This document shows positions 44,460 through 52,305 of a DNA stretch of 64,000 nucleotides, in pieces; the first letter of the stretch is position 1, and each line of letters opens with the position of its first letter. The DNA lies in assembly GCF_002943565.1 (NCBI RefSeq), contig NZ_PJCH01000005.1, forward strand, positions 372,001 to 436,000, written 5' to 3'. The notes below the pieces were generated by a model. It saw only the letters and a list, made by a program, of their open reading frames with translations, did no database searches and was not told where the DNA came from. The DNA is from Hyphococcus luteus (GTDB lineage: Bacteria; Pseudomonadota; Alphaproteobacteria; Caulobacterales; Parvularculaceae). The translations under genes were made by a program, and so were the position numbers.

Positions 44460-46103
44460 CTAACCGGTCTCGCCGGTGATTTCGGTCTGCAGCGCCGCAA
44501 GCGCGGCCTCGGCCGCGGCCCGCGCCTTGGCGTCAGACGTCCACTCGGCCATCGCTTCCTTTGCAGCGGGCGGCAAACTTCCAAGCTGCGACAGCGCGAA
44601 AGCGACATCGCCTTCTTCAAGCGCGTTTTCGGCGCGGGAGAGAACGGCGCCCGGCGCGTCGCCGGCGACCGGTTCTGCGGGGCGCACGCTTACCAAGCCC
44701 TGCGCCCGCGCGATCAGCCCTTTGAGCCCGCCGCCGGCCTTTTCCTGCCCCGCCGCGGCGAGCGCCTCGCGCGCGGCCGCATCGAAACCTATGCGCAGGG
44801 CCGCTTCCGTGGCGACGCCGTCCGCCGCATAAGGCTCCAGCACGGCTGCGGCGTCCGGCGCGAATTCCTCGACGGCGGCAAGCTCCTGCGTGAAAGGATC
44901 GCCCTGGTCGATGGCGCGGGAAAGCGCGGCGAGCGCGAACGACGCGCGCATCTGGCGCGCGGAGACATTCGCCTGCTCCCGGCGCAGTTTTTCGACCTCG
45001 GCGCGCAAGGCGACGACTTCTTCGTTTACAGCCTGGGCGCGGGCGGTTTCGACGTCTGTCAGTTGGGCGCGAAGGCTTTCGACCTCCGCCATCAGATCCG
45101 CATTTATGCGGCGTTGATCCGCAAGGTCGTTTTCGAAATTTTGTTTCTCGTCGGAAAAATCGGCGCGCAATTGCGCGAGTTGCGTTTCAAGCTGTTCCAC
45201 CGCCGCACTGTCAGCCGGTTCGTTTGAGGGGTCGGCTTCGGAAAGCTCTGCAGGCGCAACATCGTCTTGCGCCTCGTCCTCTTCAGACGCCGCTTCTTCA
45301 GCAATGCTTTCCCCGGCGTCCTCAGTTTCAACTTCGGCGCGCTGTGTATCTTCAGCCGGCGCACTGTCGGAGACCGATTCTTCCGGTTCAACGCCTTCCT
45401 CCGTAAGCGGAGCACCTGCCGTATCGGCGGACGCTTCTTCATCGTCAAGCGCGCGCATCGCGTCCTTGGCGCCGGGCTCGACGGTGTTTTCAATCTTCTT
45501 CGCGCCCTCTTCGGCGACCGGCGGCAGGAAACCGCTGTCGCCTTCTTCAATCGCCGCAGGCGAGGTTTTAAGTTCGCCCGCCGGCGCATTCGCGATCTTC
45601 GCATCTGCGGGTTCGTCTTCGGGCGGCGTTTTACCGGACGCGGCGTCTTCGTCAGGGACCGCAAGGTCCTCCGTCCCGGGGGCAGGGCTTTCGTCTTCCG
45701 CGGGGGCCTCATCCGGCGCGGCGGATGTTTGCACGGGCTCCGCTTCCGGCGACGGCGCGCCGAGCGGCGAGAAACGCCAGACCGCAAACGCGATCAGCGC
45801 TACGACGACGAAAGCCAGGAACAGCATGACGCCGGGGGTGAAGGCGGATTTCCTGGCCGACTTTTCCGCACCATCGTCAGAGCCCGGCTCGGCCTCTCCC
45901 GGCGCCGGGCCAGGCTCGCCCGCCTCTTTCGGCGCATCCGCATCGAAAGCGTCATCGGAGGACTCGGAAGCCGATTTTTCGGTGACGAGTTCGGCTTCGA
46001 CTTCAGGAAGCTCAGATTTGCCTTCGCTCTCGCCAGAACCTTTCGCGGAGCCCTCGTCAGGGGCCTGCTTGTCGTTATCGCGTTTGCCGGGTTCGTCCGC
46101 CAC
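44460..46103 (-). CDS. Mitofilin/Mic60-like membrane protein (COG4223)
   Basis: A 547-residue protein with a cytoplasmic acidic N-terminus (1-88), one membrane helix (about 90-110), an acidic Pro/Glu-rich linker (about 115-300), a coiled coil (about 310-385) and a C-terminal helical domain (about 390-547) in the place of the mitofilin signature. Established knowledge: alphaproteobacterial Mic60 homologues lie next to heme genes and can shape membranes like mitochondrial Mic60. Synteny here (hemC, hemD, this gene, HemY-N) agrees. It starts with GTG at 46103, preceded by AAAGGGG. Identification rests on layout and synteny. Confidence 0.85.
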   Translation of the reverse strand: MADEPGKRDNDKQAPDEGSAKGSGESEGKSELPEVEAELVTEKSASESSDDAFDADAPKEAGEPGPAPGEAEPGSDDGAEKSARKSAFTPGVMLFLAFVVVALIAFAVWRFSPLGAPSPEAEPVQTSAAPDEAPAEDESPAPGTEDLAVPDEDAASGKTPPEDEPADAKIANAPAGELKTSPAAIEEGDSGFLPPVAEEGAKKIENTVEPGAKDAMRALDDEEASADTAGAPLTEEGVEPEESVSDSAPAEDTQRAEVETEDAGESIAEEAASEEDEAQDDVAPAELSEADPSNEPADSAAVEQLETQLAQLRADFSDEKQNFENDLADQRRINADLMAEVESLRAQLTDVETARAQAVNEEVVALRAEVEKLRREQANVSARQMRASFALAALSRAIDQGDPFTQELAAVEEFAPDAAAVLEPYAADGVATEAALRIGFDAAAREALAAAGQEKAGGGLKGLIARAQGLVSVRPAEPVAGDAPGAVLSRAENALEEGDVAFALSQLGSLPPAAKEAMAEWTSDAKARAAAEAALAALQTEITGETG

Positions 46104-46165
46104 GAAGGCCCCTTTCGTTTTGCGCTGCAGCGCCTTCCTCTAAATAAGCGGCGGCGGCGCCCCGC

Positions 46166-46888
46166 TCAAGCTTGGGACTGTGCGGCGATGAGCGCCGCAA
46201 GGCTTTCCGCCGTCCGTTCGGCGGCGATATGGCGCGAACGCCAGCGCGTCCCCGCCGCTTCGGCCACCGCCTCGCTGAGACAGGCGGCGCGCGCCCGGCC
46301 AAGCGCGGGCGCCAGTCCCGCCCGTTCCGCAAGCGTAACAAAAAGCCGCGCCGTGCGGGGCGAAAAAAGGCTGACCCAGAGATCGGCCTTTTCGTCGTTC
46401 AGCGCCGCCAGAGCCGCATTGTCGAGCGCTTCCGCCGGGACGGCGCGGTAAAGCGTCTGGCGGCGGGCGGGAATCCCGCTTTTTTCCAGCAAAGCGACGA
46501 GGTCGCCGGCGCGCGCCTCCCCTGCAATATGCAATACGCCTGTTCCGGCGGACTCTTTTTCGGAGGCGATATGTTCAGCGAGACTGTCGACGTCGCCGCC
46601 CGCGACATGAATGTCAGCGAAACCCGCCGCTTTTGCCGCCTCCGCCGTCGCCTGTCCCACCGCGAAAACCGGCAGATCGCGCGCGCCGCTGTTCGCTGCA
46701 AAGGCGCGCACGCCGTTCGCCGAGGTGAAGGCGAGCGCGCCCGCGCCCGAAAGGTCGGGCGTCGTCTTTTCAATCTCGATCGCCATCACCGGCGAGACAA
46801 TGGGCTCGAACCCATGAGCCCTGCAGAGACCGGCGAAGGCGCCGGCGTCCGGCTCGGGCCGGGTGACGATGACGCGGGGCGCCGTCAC
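46166..46888 (-). CDS. hemD: Uroporphyrinogen-III synthase
   Basis: Cyclises hydroxymethylbilane to uroporphyrinogen III with inversion of ring D. The 240-residue protein has the low-conservation two-domain HemD fold: VIVTRPEPDAGAFAG at the N-terminus, AFTSANGVRAFA in domain two, and VSLFSPRTARLF, the usual short landmarks. Its start overlaps the hemC stop by four bases, so translation is coupled. The Mic60-like gene follows after 62 bases. Confidence 0.92.
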   Translation of the reverse strand: MTAPRVIVTRPEPDAGAFAGLCRAHGFEPIVSPVMAIEIEKTTPDLSGAGALAFTSANGVRAFAANSGARDLPVFAVGQATAEAAKAAGFADIHVAGGDVDSLAEHIASEKESAGTGVLHIAGEARAGDLVALLEKSGIPARRQTLYRAVPAEALDNAALAALNDEKADLWVSLFSPRTARLFVTLAERAGLAPALGRARAACLSEAVAEAAGTRWRSRHIAAERTAESLAALIAAQSQA

Positions 46889-47916
46889 TGGGCGAGCTTC
46901 CTGAAAAATTCCTCGCCCGCCGCCGCCTTCACCTCCGCCGCGGCATCGGCGCCGTGTTTTGCAGCATCATTTTCACAATTCTCGAAATAAGCGAGACGGC
47001 GCTCGACCCCGTAGCGTTCGGTCCCATCGAGAGAGAGAACCTCGCCGCGAAACACGATCTCGCCGCTGTCGATCACCGCGAGCCCGGCGATGGGCGTGCG
47101 GCAGGAGCCGTCGAGCCCGGCGAGGAAAGCCCGTTCGATAGCGACGCAGGCGCTGGTCTTCGGGCAGTTGAAGGATGCGGCGATCGCCCGCGCCTCCTCG
47201 TCGTCCTCGCGGGCCTGAACGCACAAGGCGCCCTGCCCAACGGCGGGCAGCATCTCGTCCGTCGCCATGAGGGTGGTCACATGATCTTCGAAATTGAGGC
47301 GATTAAGCCCGGCGAGCGCCAGAAAGGTCGCTTCGGCCTCGCCCCGCTCCAGCTTGTCGATGCGCGTGCCGACATTGCCTCGCAGGGTGACGGGCTTCAA
47401 ATCCGGCCGGCGCGCCAGCAATTGCGCCGCCCGGCGCACCGACGCCGTGCCGACCCTTGCGCCAGGGGGCAGGTCCCAGGGCGTTTCCGCCACATAGGAG
47501 ATGAAGGCGTCGCGCGGGTCCTCGCGGGGCGGTATGGCCGCGGTGACAAGGCCCGGCGGGCTCTCCGCCGGCATGTCCTTCATGGAGTGAACGGCGAAGC
47601 GCGCATCGCCGGACAAGAGCGCCTCCTCGATCTCTTTGGTGAAAAGCCCCTTGCCGCCGATCTCGGCGAGGGAGCTTGTGAGGTTTTTGTCGCCGCTCGA
47701 AATATAGGCGCGGACCGGCGCGGCGTCCGGCGCGATGGCGGCGGCTTTCGCGACCATGCTCTGGACGATCCGCGCCTGGGCCATGGCGAGCGGCGAACGG
47801 CGGCTGGCGATGGCGAAAGACTTGTCTTCTGGCACTCGTTTCGCTTTCGGAATGTGGGTCTTGGCGCAACTTAGCGCGGCGCGGGGCCTTGCGTCTTTGC
47901 GCAGTTTCCTGTCCAT
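46885..47916 (-). CDS. hemC: Hydroxymethylbilane synthase (porphobilinogen deaminase)
   Basis: Joins four porphobilinogens into hydroxymethylbilane. The 343-residue protein has the family start IASRRSPLAMAQA, SSGDKNLTSSLAEIGGKGLFTKEIE (as SSGDK and GGKGLFTKEIEEAL), the substrate-binding Args (GTASVRRAAQLL, LRGNVGTRIDK) and the dipyrromethane-cofactor Cys in GLDGSCRTPIAG. AAGGAAA before the ATG supports 47916, which gives an N-terminal extension of about 30 residues over typical HemC; a later start near residue 29 cannot be excluded. First gene of the heme operon, divergent from tsaD with a 57-base gap. Confidence 0.95.
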   Translation of the reverse strand: MDRKLRKDARPRAALSCAKTHIPKAKRVPEDKSFAIASRRSPLAMAQARIVQSMVAKAAAIAPDAAPVRAYISSGDKNLTSSLAEIGGKGLFTKEIEEALLSGDARFAVHSMKDMPAESPPGLVTAAIPPREDPRDAFISYVAETPWDLPPGARVGTASVRRAAQLLARRPDLKPVTLRGNVGTRIDKLERGEAEATFLALAGLNRLNFEDHVTTLMATDEMLPAVGQGALCVQAREDDEEARAIAASFNCPKTSACVAIERAFLAGLDGSCRTPIAGLAVIDSGEIVFRGEVLSLDGTERYGVERRLAYFENCENDAAKHGADAAAEVKAAAGEEFFRKLAQ

Positions 47917-47973
47917 GCAGATTTCCTTGTCGGGGCTTAACGCAGTCCCGAAGCCTGAGGCAAGCGGAGCCTG

Positions 47974-49068
47974 ATGAGCGAGACGAAAGACATTCTGGCG
48001 CTGGGCCTTGAGACCAGTTGCGACGACACCGCCGCGGCGGTGGTGCTGCGGCGCGGCGACGGCTCATGCCGGATTCTCTCCAACGAAGTCTGGACCCAGC
48101 ATGACGACCATGCGGCCTTTGGCGGGGTGGTGCCGGAGATCGCGGCGAGGAGCCATGTGGAGCGGCTCGACGCCACCATCGAAAAAGCGGTCGTGAAAGC
48201 CGGCGTCGATTACGCCGATCTCGACCTGGTCGCCGCCACCGCCGGGCCGGGCCTCGTCGGCGGGGTGATGGTAGGGCTGACCACGGCGAAGGCGATTGCG
48301 CTGGCTCACGGGGTTCGGCTCGTTCCCGTGAACCACCTGGAAGGCCACGCCCTGTCGGCGCGGATGACCGAAGACGCGCCCTTCCCTTACCTCCTGCTCC
48401 TGATTTCCGGCGGCCATACCCAGCTGATCCGCGTTTCGGGCGTTGGAAAGTATGACCGGCTCGGCACCACCATCGACGACGCCGCCGGGGAATGTTTCGA
48501 CAAGACGGCGAAGCTCTTGGGGCTCGGCGCGCCGGGGGGACCGAAAGTGGAATCCGCCGCCGTCGGCGGACGCACGGACCGCTTCGCCCTGCCGCGCCCG
48601 CTCCTGAAACATGCGGGCTGCGACTTTTCCTTTTCGGGGATGAAAACGGCGGTGCGCGAGGCGGCGCAAAGCCTTGAAGACCCGACGCCCCAGGACATCG
48701 CCGATCTCGCCGCCTCGTTTCAGGAGGCCGCCGCCCGTCATCTCGCCCACCGCACAGAACGGGCCATGGATCTAATGCCCGAGGCAAAGCGCCTGGTGGT
48801 CGCGGGGGGCGTCGCGGCGAACTGCGCCATCAAAAAAATGCTGCAGCAATTGTGCGCAGCAAAGTCATGGGCGCTTATCGCCCCGCCGCCGAAATATTGC
48901 ACCGACAATGGCGCGATGATCGCCTGGGCAGGCGCGGAAAGACTGGCCGCCGGGCTCGCCATGGAACCTGAAGAAGCGCTGGGGCTCGCGCCGCGGGCGC
49001 GCTGGCCGCTGGCCGATCCGGGCGAGGGAAAGCGCTTCGGTTCGGGCCGCAAAGGGCCGAAAGCCTGA
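47974..49068 (+). CDS. tsaD: tRNA threonylcarbamoyladenosine transferase TsaD
   Basis: Catalytic subunit of the TsaBDE complex that adds threonylcarbamoyl to A37 of ANN-decoding tRNAs. The 364-residue protein has [15 protein letters not shown] near the N-terminus, the metal-binding [13 protein letters not shown] and [11 protein letters not shown] (HxxxH in VNHLEGH), and GGHTQLI. Length is slightly above the average 340. GGAG precedes the ATG. In most alphaproteobacteria gpsA follows directly; here a three-gene insertion separates them. Confidence 0.96.
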   Translation: MSETKDILALGLETSCDDTAAAVVLRRGDGSCRILSNEVWTQHDDHAAFGGVVPEIAARSHVERLDATIEKAVVKAGVDYADLDLVAATAGPGLVGGVMVGLTTAKAIALAHGVRLVPVNHLEGHALSARMTEDAPFPYLLLLISGGHTQLIRVSGVGKYDRLGTTIDDAAGECFDKTAKLLGLGAPGGPKVESAAVGGRTDRFALPRPLLKHAGCDFSFSGMKTAVREAAQSLEDPTPQDIADLAASFQEAAARHLAHRTERAMDLMPEAKRLVVAGGVAANCAIKKMLQQLCAAKSWALIAPPPKYCTDNGAMIAWAGAERLAAGLAMEPEEALGLAPRARWPLADPGEGKRFGSGRKGPKA

Positions 49069-49160
49069 GATTCATGCTGCAGGTTTTTGCTGCAGCATAG
49101 ACTGCAGCATTTCCGATTTATGCTGCGCTTTTTGCTGCAACATCGGCTGCAGCAATTTCT
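49069..49160. repeat. 46-bp tandem duplication at the 3' end of the Rrf2 gene
   Basis: Two adjacent copies (49069-49114 and 49115-49160), about 80% identical by eye, each with several TGCTGCAGCA-type words. The stop codon of the Rrf2 gene lies in the second copy at 49118; the first copy is a decayed image of the same C-terminal codons and stop. Confidence 0.7.
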
Positions 49161-49561
49161 TTCGCCAGTTGCTTCAGGGTCTTTGTTTCAAGCGCGGCGA
49201 GGAAGGCCGCCTCGGCCTGTTCGCCGATCTCTTTCAGCACCGGCTGGATCTGCCGGCCCGCCGCGCAATCGACGGCCGGCGCCGTGCGGGCGAGCGGAAT
49301 GAGACCCGGCGTTTCCACGGCGCGATAAATATCGGCAAGGGTGATTTTCTTCGGCCCCCTGGCGAGTTCCGCCCCGCCGCCCTTGCCGAGATGCGTCGTC
49401 ACCAGCCCCGCTTTTGAAAGCGCGCCGAGAAGCCGGCGCACGACCGCCGGATTGGTGGCGGCCGAGCGGGCCAGCGCCTCGGATGTCTGCGGAACGCCGC
49501 GCCGGACGGCGAGCAGGGTCATGAGATGGGCGGCGACGGCGAAACGGGTCGATGCGGCCAT
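49118..49561 (-). CDS. Rrf2 family transcriptional regulator, no cluster cysteines
   Basis: A 147-residue winged-helix regulator. The N-terminal pattern FAVAAHLMTLLAV, then SEALARSAATNPAVVRRLLGALSKAGLV and GKGGGAELAR, is the Rrf2 DNA-binding domain with the wing. IscR/NsrR-type proteins have three conserved cysteines for an iron-sulphur cluster near residues 90-105; here only one Cys appears (VDCAAG), so it cannot use that ligand set and may sense something else. The C-terminus (AAADVAAKSAA) is encoded within a 46-bp tandem duplication. Part of the tsaD-gpsA insertion. Confidence 0.88.
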   Translation of the reverse strand: MAASTRFAVAAHLMTLLAVRRGVPQTSEALARSAATNPAVVRRLLGALSKAGLVTTHLGKGGGAELARGPKKITLADIYRAVETPGLIPLARTAPAVDCAAGRQIQPVLKEIGEQAEAAFLAALETKTLKQLAKEIAAADVAAKSAA

Positions 49562-49664
49562 AGCGGGAGCTCCTTTCGGAGATCACGCTAACGCTCAAAT
49601 CTTGTCATTGTGTAACGCACGCAGTTGCAAATCGCTGATTTTGCAGTTGCAGCATTTCAGGCGC

Positions 49665-49700
49665 AAAAAAAAGCGCGGAAGCCGGGGCAGGCTTCCGCGC
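49665..49700 (-). terminator. Strong terminator of the 39-residue protein gene
   Basis: On the minus strand GCGCGGAAGCC and GGCTTCCGCGC form an 11-bp perfect stem with a six-base loop, followed by eight T residues. Confidence 0.95.
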
Positions 49701-49710
49701 AGAGGGGACG

Positions 49711-49767
49711 CTGTTGCGGTCGGGGGGAGGGGACGTCCTCGGGGGTAGGAGGAACAGACCGCAACAG
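49711..49767. repeat. Perfect 11-bp inverted repeat in the 3' untranslated region
   Basis: CTGTTGCGGTC (49711-49721) and GACCGCAACAG (49757-49767) flank a purine-rich 35-base loop (GGGGGGAGGGG...). It lies between the stop of the 39-residue gene and its terminator. Confidence 0.7.
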
Positions 49768-49785
49768 CGGGTTCTTGAAAGGGTC

Positions 49786-49905
49786 TTAAGCGATGACGAC
49801 GCCGCGCGTGGCGAGATCGGCCGCGGTGTAAAGCAGCGCGACGAGGACGCCGGCGAGGGTCAGGGTGGCGGTCGCCTGGATGGCGAAATTACGAAGGCTC
49901 GACAT
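49786..49905 (-). CDS. 39-residue single-pass membrane protein
   Basis: A short gene: MSSLRNFAIQATATL, a hydrophobic helix (TLAGVLVALLYTAADL) and an end ATRGVVIA. It has one membrane helix with a basic N-terminus. Support comes from context: a near-consensus promoter 120 bases upstream, AGAGAAA before the ATG at 49905, and a strong terminator 85 bases after the stop. No family recognised; small membrane proteins of this size often regulate larger membrane complexes, but this is inference. Confidence 0.7.
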   Translation of the reverse strand: MSSLRNFAIQATATLTLAGVLVALLYTAADLATRGVVIA

Positions 49906-49998
49906 TGGGTTTCTCTTTTGTTTGATCAGTTTTCGTTTCTTGCTCTTGGCGCCGCGCCGGCCTCTTCACCCGCAAGGGCGTCAGACCGTTTCAGCGCT

Positions 49999-50026
49999 CA
50001 TCGGAATGGGTTCCCCGCTTCCGATG
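49999..50026. promoter_or_regulatory. 5' leader hairpin CATCGGAA-N12-TTCCGATG
   Basis: Perfect eight-base stem at the predicted 5' end of the transcript of the 39-residue gene, just downstream of its -10 element. It could stabilise the RNA or act as an operator. Confidence 0.5.
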
Positions 50027-50031
50027 AGGGG

Positions 50032-50060
50032 GAAATAGGCCTCGACTGAAGATTTGTCAA
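50032..50060 (-). promoter_or_regulatory. Sigma-70 type promoter of the 39-residue gene
   Basis: Read on the minus strand: TTGACA (50060-50055), 17-base spacer, TATTTC (50037-50032). The -35 is perfect and the -10 matches at four of six positions. It lies in an AT-rich stretch (50045-50140) that contrasts with the surrounding GC-rich sequence. Confidence 0.65.
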
Positions 50061-50085
50061 TGAACGAAATCATAAATATTCATTG
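50058..50085. promoter_or_regulatory. Inverted repeat CAATGAA-N14-TTCATTG at the -35 element
   Basis: Perfect seven-base arms; the proximal arm overlaps the -35 of the small gene's promoter, so a bound regulator (for example the neighbouring TetR or Rrf2 protein) could control it. Confidence 0.45.
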
Positions 50086-50288
50086 TTTAATCGTAATTTT
50101 TCTAAAAAGGCCTATAGCTATATATTTTTCAATAGGTTGAGGCGTATTTCATGACCCTTGGGGAAAGAACATCACGCCGATTTGATCGAAATGACGCGTG
50201 AAAGCACTAAAGATCCCGCCTGAAACCGACCGCCGAGAGGTGTTTTCTTGGCCCTTCATCGCGCCCGCACAAGAGACAAGCCGCGGCT
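50061..50288. other. AT-rich intergenic region between TetR gene and small gene
   Basis: Contains the inverted repeat above and an AT-rich stretch with TATAGCTATATAT-like sequence to about 50140. No ORF of protein-like character was found on either strand. Confidence 0.5.
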
Positions 50289-50927
50289 TCAGGCCTGTTT
50301 GCGCTTGTCCTGAGCCGCTCTTTTGGCCGCCCGCCAGGCGAAACCGTCGAGAATAAGATCGATGACGCCGTTGAGCTCCACCGAAAGCGCCTCGTACTCG
50401 CTGTCCTGCAGGATCGAAGGGCTGGTGAAGCGATAGCAGGCGTCCTGAATGATCCGGGCCGTGTCGCCCGCATTCTCTATGGCGAAGACCCCCTCCCGGT
50501 CGCCCTCGAGGAGGATCTCCGTCAGAACCCGCGCCTCGGCGTTTTCCCATTCGATGGCGACCTTGGGGCGCGACGTGATGAGCTCGCGCGAAAGCTCATA
50601 GGCTTTCGGCTTGTCGTGGAAGCGCTCATAGGCGAGCTGGAACTTGCGCCCGAAAAACGCCCGGAGCTTTTCCGCCGGGTTCATATCCGGGTCGTCGGCG
50701 ACCTCGCGCAGGCGCGCCGCCTGTTCGCGCCGGAGCACCCGGACGAACATTTCCGCGATGTCGAGCTTCGACGGAAAGTAGCGATAGAGGTTGCCCGTGG
50801 ACATATTGCAGTCCTGGGCGATCTCCGACATGGTCGTTTTGCCATAGCCGTAATGCAGGAAGCGCCGGCTTGCGGCGTCCAGAATCTGCTTGGCGGTTTC
50901 ATCGAGAACTTCGGCAGGCATGCGCAT
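50289..50927 (-). CDS. TetR/AcrR family transcriptional regulator
   Basis: A 212-residue regulator with the TetR HTH at about residues 10-56: ILDAASRRFLHYGYGKTTMSEIAQDCNMSTGNLYRYFPSKLD (core TTMSEIAQDCNMS and GNLYRYFPSK). The C-terminal helical ligand-binding domain resembles that of lipid/fatty-acid-related TetR proteins in general shape only. The ATG at 50927 has no Shine-Dalgarno. It is divergent from gpsA, with only about 70 bases between, and part of the insertion between tsaD and gpsA. Confidence 0.92.
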   Translation of the reverse strand: MRMPAEVLDETAKQILDAASRRFLHYGYGKTTMSEIAQDCNMSTGNLYRYFPSKLDIAEMFVRVLRREQAARLREVADDPDMNPAEKLRAFFGRKFQLAYERFHDKPKAYELSRELITSRPKVAIEWENAEARVLTEILLEGDREGVFAIENAGDTARIIQDACYRFTSPSILQDSEYEALSVELNGVIDLILDGFAWRAAKRAAQDKRKQA

Positions 50928-50998
50928 GCTTTGTGTATGTTGACATCTTTATAAACCGTTCAGTCGTCACACGGCAATCTTTGCGAGAACAAGAAGTG

Positions 50999-52009
50999 GT
51001 GAACCCGGGCACTCCTTTTGCTTCCCTTGGCGTCGTCGGCGGCGGCGCCTGGGGCACGGCCCTGGCCTCGCTGTGCGCCGCGAACGGCGTGCCGACGACG
51101 CTCTGGGCGCGCGAGGATGCGGTCATACGCGCCGTCAACGACGCTCATGAGAACACTGCGTTCCTTCCCGGCGTTCCCTTGCCAGAGAGCCTTAAGGCCT
51201 TGAATTCATTAGGTATGGCCGCCGAAAACGAGGCCCTACTTTTTGTCGTGCCGGCGCAGTTCGCCCGGCCTGTCCTCGCCGAGCTGAGATCCGGCGCCGG
51301 CGGCAGGGCGATCCCGGTCGCGCTCTGCTCGAAAGGCATCGAACGCGCGACCGGCATGCTGATGACCGAGGTTCTGCACGAGGTATGGCCGGAGGCCGAA
51401 CCCGCCGTTTTGTCAGGGCCGAGCTTCGCGCGCGACGTGGCGCTCGGCATGCCCACCGCGGTGACCCTCGCCGCCGCCGATCGCGATCTCGGGAGCCGCT
51501 GGGTGGCGACGGTCGGGGCGGCGCATTTCCGGCCCTATCTTTCCGACGATCTCACCGGCGCGGAGCTCGGCGGGGCGGTGAAGAACGTCCTCGCCATCGC
51601 CGCCGGGGTGGTGGAAGGCAAGGGGCTCGGGGAAAGCGCCCGGGCGGCGCTGATCGCGCGGGGCTTCGCCGAATTCCAGCGGCTCGGCGTGGCGCTGGGC
51701 GCCAAACCGGAAACCATGGCCGGGCTTTCAGGTCTCGGGGACCTTATTCTGACGGCCTCGTCGGCCCATTCGCGCAATATGTCGCTGGGGATCGAGCTTG
51801 GCAAAGGCCGGGCGCTTGACGACATTCTCGCCGAGCGCAACACGGTGAGCGAAGGGGTCGCCACCGCCGGCGCCATTCACGCCCTCGCCGTCAAGGCGGG
51901 CGCAGAAACCCCGATCTGCGAGGCGGTGGCCGCGCTCGTCGCCGGAGAGAAAAGCGTCGACGAAATCATCGCCGCCCTGCTCGCGCGGCCATTCAGATCG
52001 GAGGCGTAA
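50999..52009 (+). CDS. gpsA: Glycerol-3-phosphate dehydrogenase [NAD(P)+]
   Basis: Reduces dihydroxyacetone phosphate to sn-glycerol-3-phosphate for phospholipid synthesis. The 336-residue protein has the Rossmann loop GVVGGGAWGTALA, the Lys in LCSKGIE, LSGPSFARDVALGMPTA, and the catalytic Lys in GAVKNVLAIAAG. The start is a GTG at 50999 with only a weak purine stretch before it. In related genomes it usually follows tsaD directly; the unusual start region may result from the upstream insertion. YciI follows after two bases. Confidence 0.95.
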   Translation: MNPGTPFASLGVVGGGAWGTALASLCAANGVPTTLWAREDAVIRAVNDAHENTAFLPGVPLPESLKALNSLGMAAENEALLFVVPAQFARPVLAELRSGAGGRAIPVALCSKGIERATGMLMTEVLHEVWPEAEPAVLSGPSFARDVALGMPTAVTLAAADRDLGSRWVATVGAAHFRPYLSDDLTGAELGGAVKNVLAIAAGVVEGKGLGESARAALIARGFAEFQRLGVALGAKPETMAGLSGLGDLILTASSAHSRNMSLGIELGKGRALDDILAERNTVSEGVATAGAIHALAVKAGAETPICEAVAALVAGEKSVDEIIAALLARPFRSEA

Positions 52010-52011
52010 CG

Positions 52012-52305
52012 ATGTCCCAATTCATTTTGCTTTGCCGGGACAAACCGGACTCCGTTGCGCTCCGCATGGAGACCCGGACCGAGCATCTCAAATACGCTGA
52101 CAGTTTCGGCGAAAGGCTGATGCTCGCCGGCCCGATGCTGAACGAAAATGGCGACCCGGTCGGCTCGCTGATCATCGTCGAGGCGAAGGACGAACAGGCG
52201 GCGCGCGAAATCGCCGACAACGACCCTTACGCCAAGGCGGGCCTTTTCGCGTCGGTCGACATCATCCCGTTCAAGACGGTGATCGCCAATATCTCGAAAG
52301 TTTAG
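52012..52305 (+). CDS. YciI family protein
   Basis: A 97-residue YciI-like protein with the family features: ILLCRDKPDSVALRMETR at the N-terminus, HLKYAD, GSLIIVEAKDEQAAREIADNDPYAKAGLF, with the conserved His in EHLKY and Asp-Pro in NDPY. The DP/H pair forms the putative active site; the reaction is unknown. It follows gpsA with two bases between and GGAG before the ATG, so both are co-translated. The synteny tsaD-gpsA-yciI is typical of alphaproteobacteria. Its stop overlaps the next convergent gene by four bases. Confidence 0.93.
   Translation: MSQFILLCRDKPDSVALRMETRTEHLKYADSFGERLMLAGPMLNENGDPVGSLIIVEAKDEQAAREIADNDPYAKAGLFASVDIIPFKTVIANISKV

Noticed and set aside
50940-50945. TTGACA on the plus strand upstream of gpsA
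   Set aside because: No -10 element occurs at 16-18 bases downstream (the position reads GTCGTC), so it is not called as the gpsA promoter.
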